Below are positions 6,368 to 6,759 of a stretch of DNA of 6,759 bases, piece by piece. The stretch comes from Candidatus Poribacteria bacterium. Lineage in GTDB: Bacteria > Poribacteria > DTPJ01 > WJIO01. The position numbers and the translations under genes were made by a program. Below the pieces are notes generated by a model. That model had not been told where the DNA came from. It saw only the letters and a program-made list of their open reading frames with translations, and did no database searches. How positions within the stretch are numbered: position 1 is the first letter of the stretch; each line of letters opens with the position of its first letter. The stretch is from contig WJIO01000359.1 of assembly GCA_014730235.1 (NCBI GenBank), positions 1-6,759 on the forward strand, in the 5' to 3' direction.

Positions 6368-6759
6368 ATGAAAAAAGTATTTAGACTCTCACTGGTTGTT
6401 GTTTTTATGTGTATATTGGTAAGTTTTGCAATATCTGTGGAAATGATGGAAAAAGCAGAAGAAACAGAAATGCAATATACCATGATGCCCATGCAGGAAA
6501 TGAAGGGCGAAATGGGTAGACCTGCGATGCGGGGAATGGGTCCTGGTCACGGTATGATGTGTGGTAATCGAGGTATGATGAATATGCCCATGATGAGGGG
6601 AATGATGGCCTGTTCTGGTATGAAGGATATGCCTGTGATGGAAGATATGAAGATGGGTCACGGCATGATGTGCCCAATGTGTGGAAAGATGATGGGCAGA
6701 ATGGGCGGAATGTCAAAGATGGTTGACATGGTCGCGGATAAAATTGAACTGTCAGAGGA
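6368..6759 (+). CDS. Methionine-rich exported protein, probable soft-metal binder (3' end cut off)
   Basis: The frame is open from the ATG to the window edge, giving 130 codons with no stop, so the C-terminus is missing. Residues 1-23 form a signal peptide (KK, then the hydrophobic LVVVFMCILVSFA, with likely cleavage after A-I-S). The cysteine at 15 does not sit in a lipobox. The mature part is extraordinarily rich in methionine: 35 of the 130 residues are Met, mostly as MM, MxM and MxxM. GHGMMC occurs twice (60-65 and 97-102), the second continuing to CPMC (102-105), and another Cys is at 82. Such Met/His/Cys clusters are known to bind Cu(I) or Ag(I) in periplasmic copper-handling proteins. 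The end of the visible part, 'MVADKIELSE', resembles the start of the helical CpxP/Spy/ZraP (LTXXQ) type of periplasmic chaperone or metal sensor, so the missing part may be that domain. A metal-stress role in the periplasm is inferred. AAAGGAG precedes the start by ten bases. Confidence 0.85.
   Translation, partial: MKKVFRLSLVVVFMCILVSFAISVEMMEKAEETEMQYTMMPMQEMKGEMGRPAMRGMGPGHGMMCGNRGMMNMPMMRGMMACSGMKDMPVMEDMKMGHGMMCPMCGKMMGRMGGMSKMVDMVADKIELSE

Noticed and set aside
6389-6716. Two overlapping minus-strand frames rich in His, Ser and Phe
   Set aside because: They are antisense readings of the Met-rich gene: ATG-rich DNA reads as CAT (His) or as Ser/Tyr-rich frames on the other strand. They lack ribosome binding sites.

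Overview
The window is AT-rich, compactly organised bacterial DNA with every recognisable gene on the + strand. The BON protein and the Met-rich protein both carry export signals. Together with a REP-like repeat built on ATTCCTGC/GCAGGAAT, this suggests a Gram-negative, possibly anaerobic bacterium such as Desulfobacterota, Nitrospirota or an anammox-type planctomycete. No sequence here fixes the taxon, so this is an impression only.

Layout. Bases 1-98 may hold the last codons of an upstream gene, whose end runs into a composite inverted-repeat element (51-163). At 241-1716 is a secreted protein made almost entirely of six BON domains. After a 133-base gap with a weak stem-loop comes a tightly packed three-gene set. 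It comprises a Lon-type ATP-dependent protease of the AAA_32/LonC-like group (1850-4282, best start 90 bases inside the longest reading frame), a classical SDR oxidoreductase (4293-5051), and an unrecognised, largely helical, histidine-containing 379-residue protein (5072-6211). The gaps are 10 and 20 bases, each carrying a G-rich ribosome binding site, so one transcript is likely. A 156-base leader with mutually exclusive pairings (6212-6367) precedes a methionine-rich exported protein (6368 to the window end, cut off). That protein has HGMMC repeats and a CPMC motif and looks like a periplasmic soft-metal (copper-type) binding protein.

How they may work together. The two exported proteins and the Lon-like protease fit an envelope or protein-stress theme: BON domains are typical of osmotic/envelope stress proteins, Lon proteins degrade damaged or regulatory proteins, and Met-rich proteins handle metals. 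The SDR and the unknown protein are probably co-expressed with the protease, but nothing in the sequence gives their substrates. No transposase, phage gene, CRISPR array, tRNA or rRNA is visible. The points most worth following up are the six-BON protein, the unknown His-motif protein next to the SDR, and the structured leader before the Met-rich gene.
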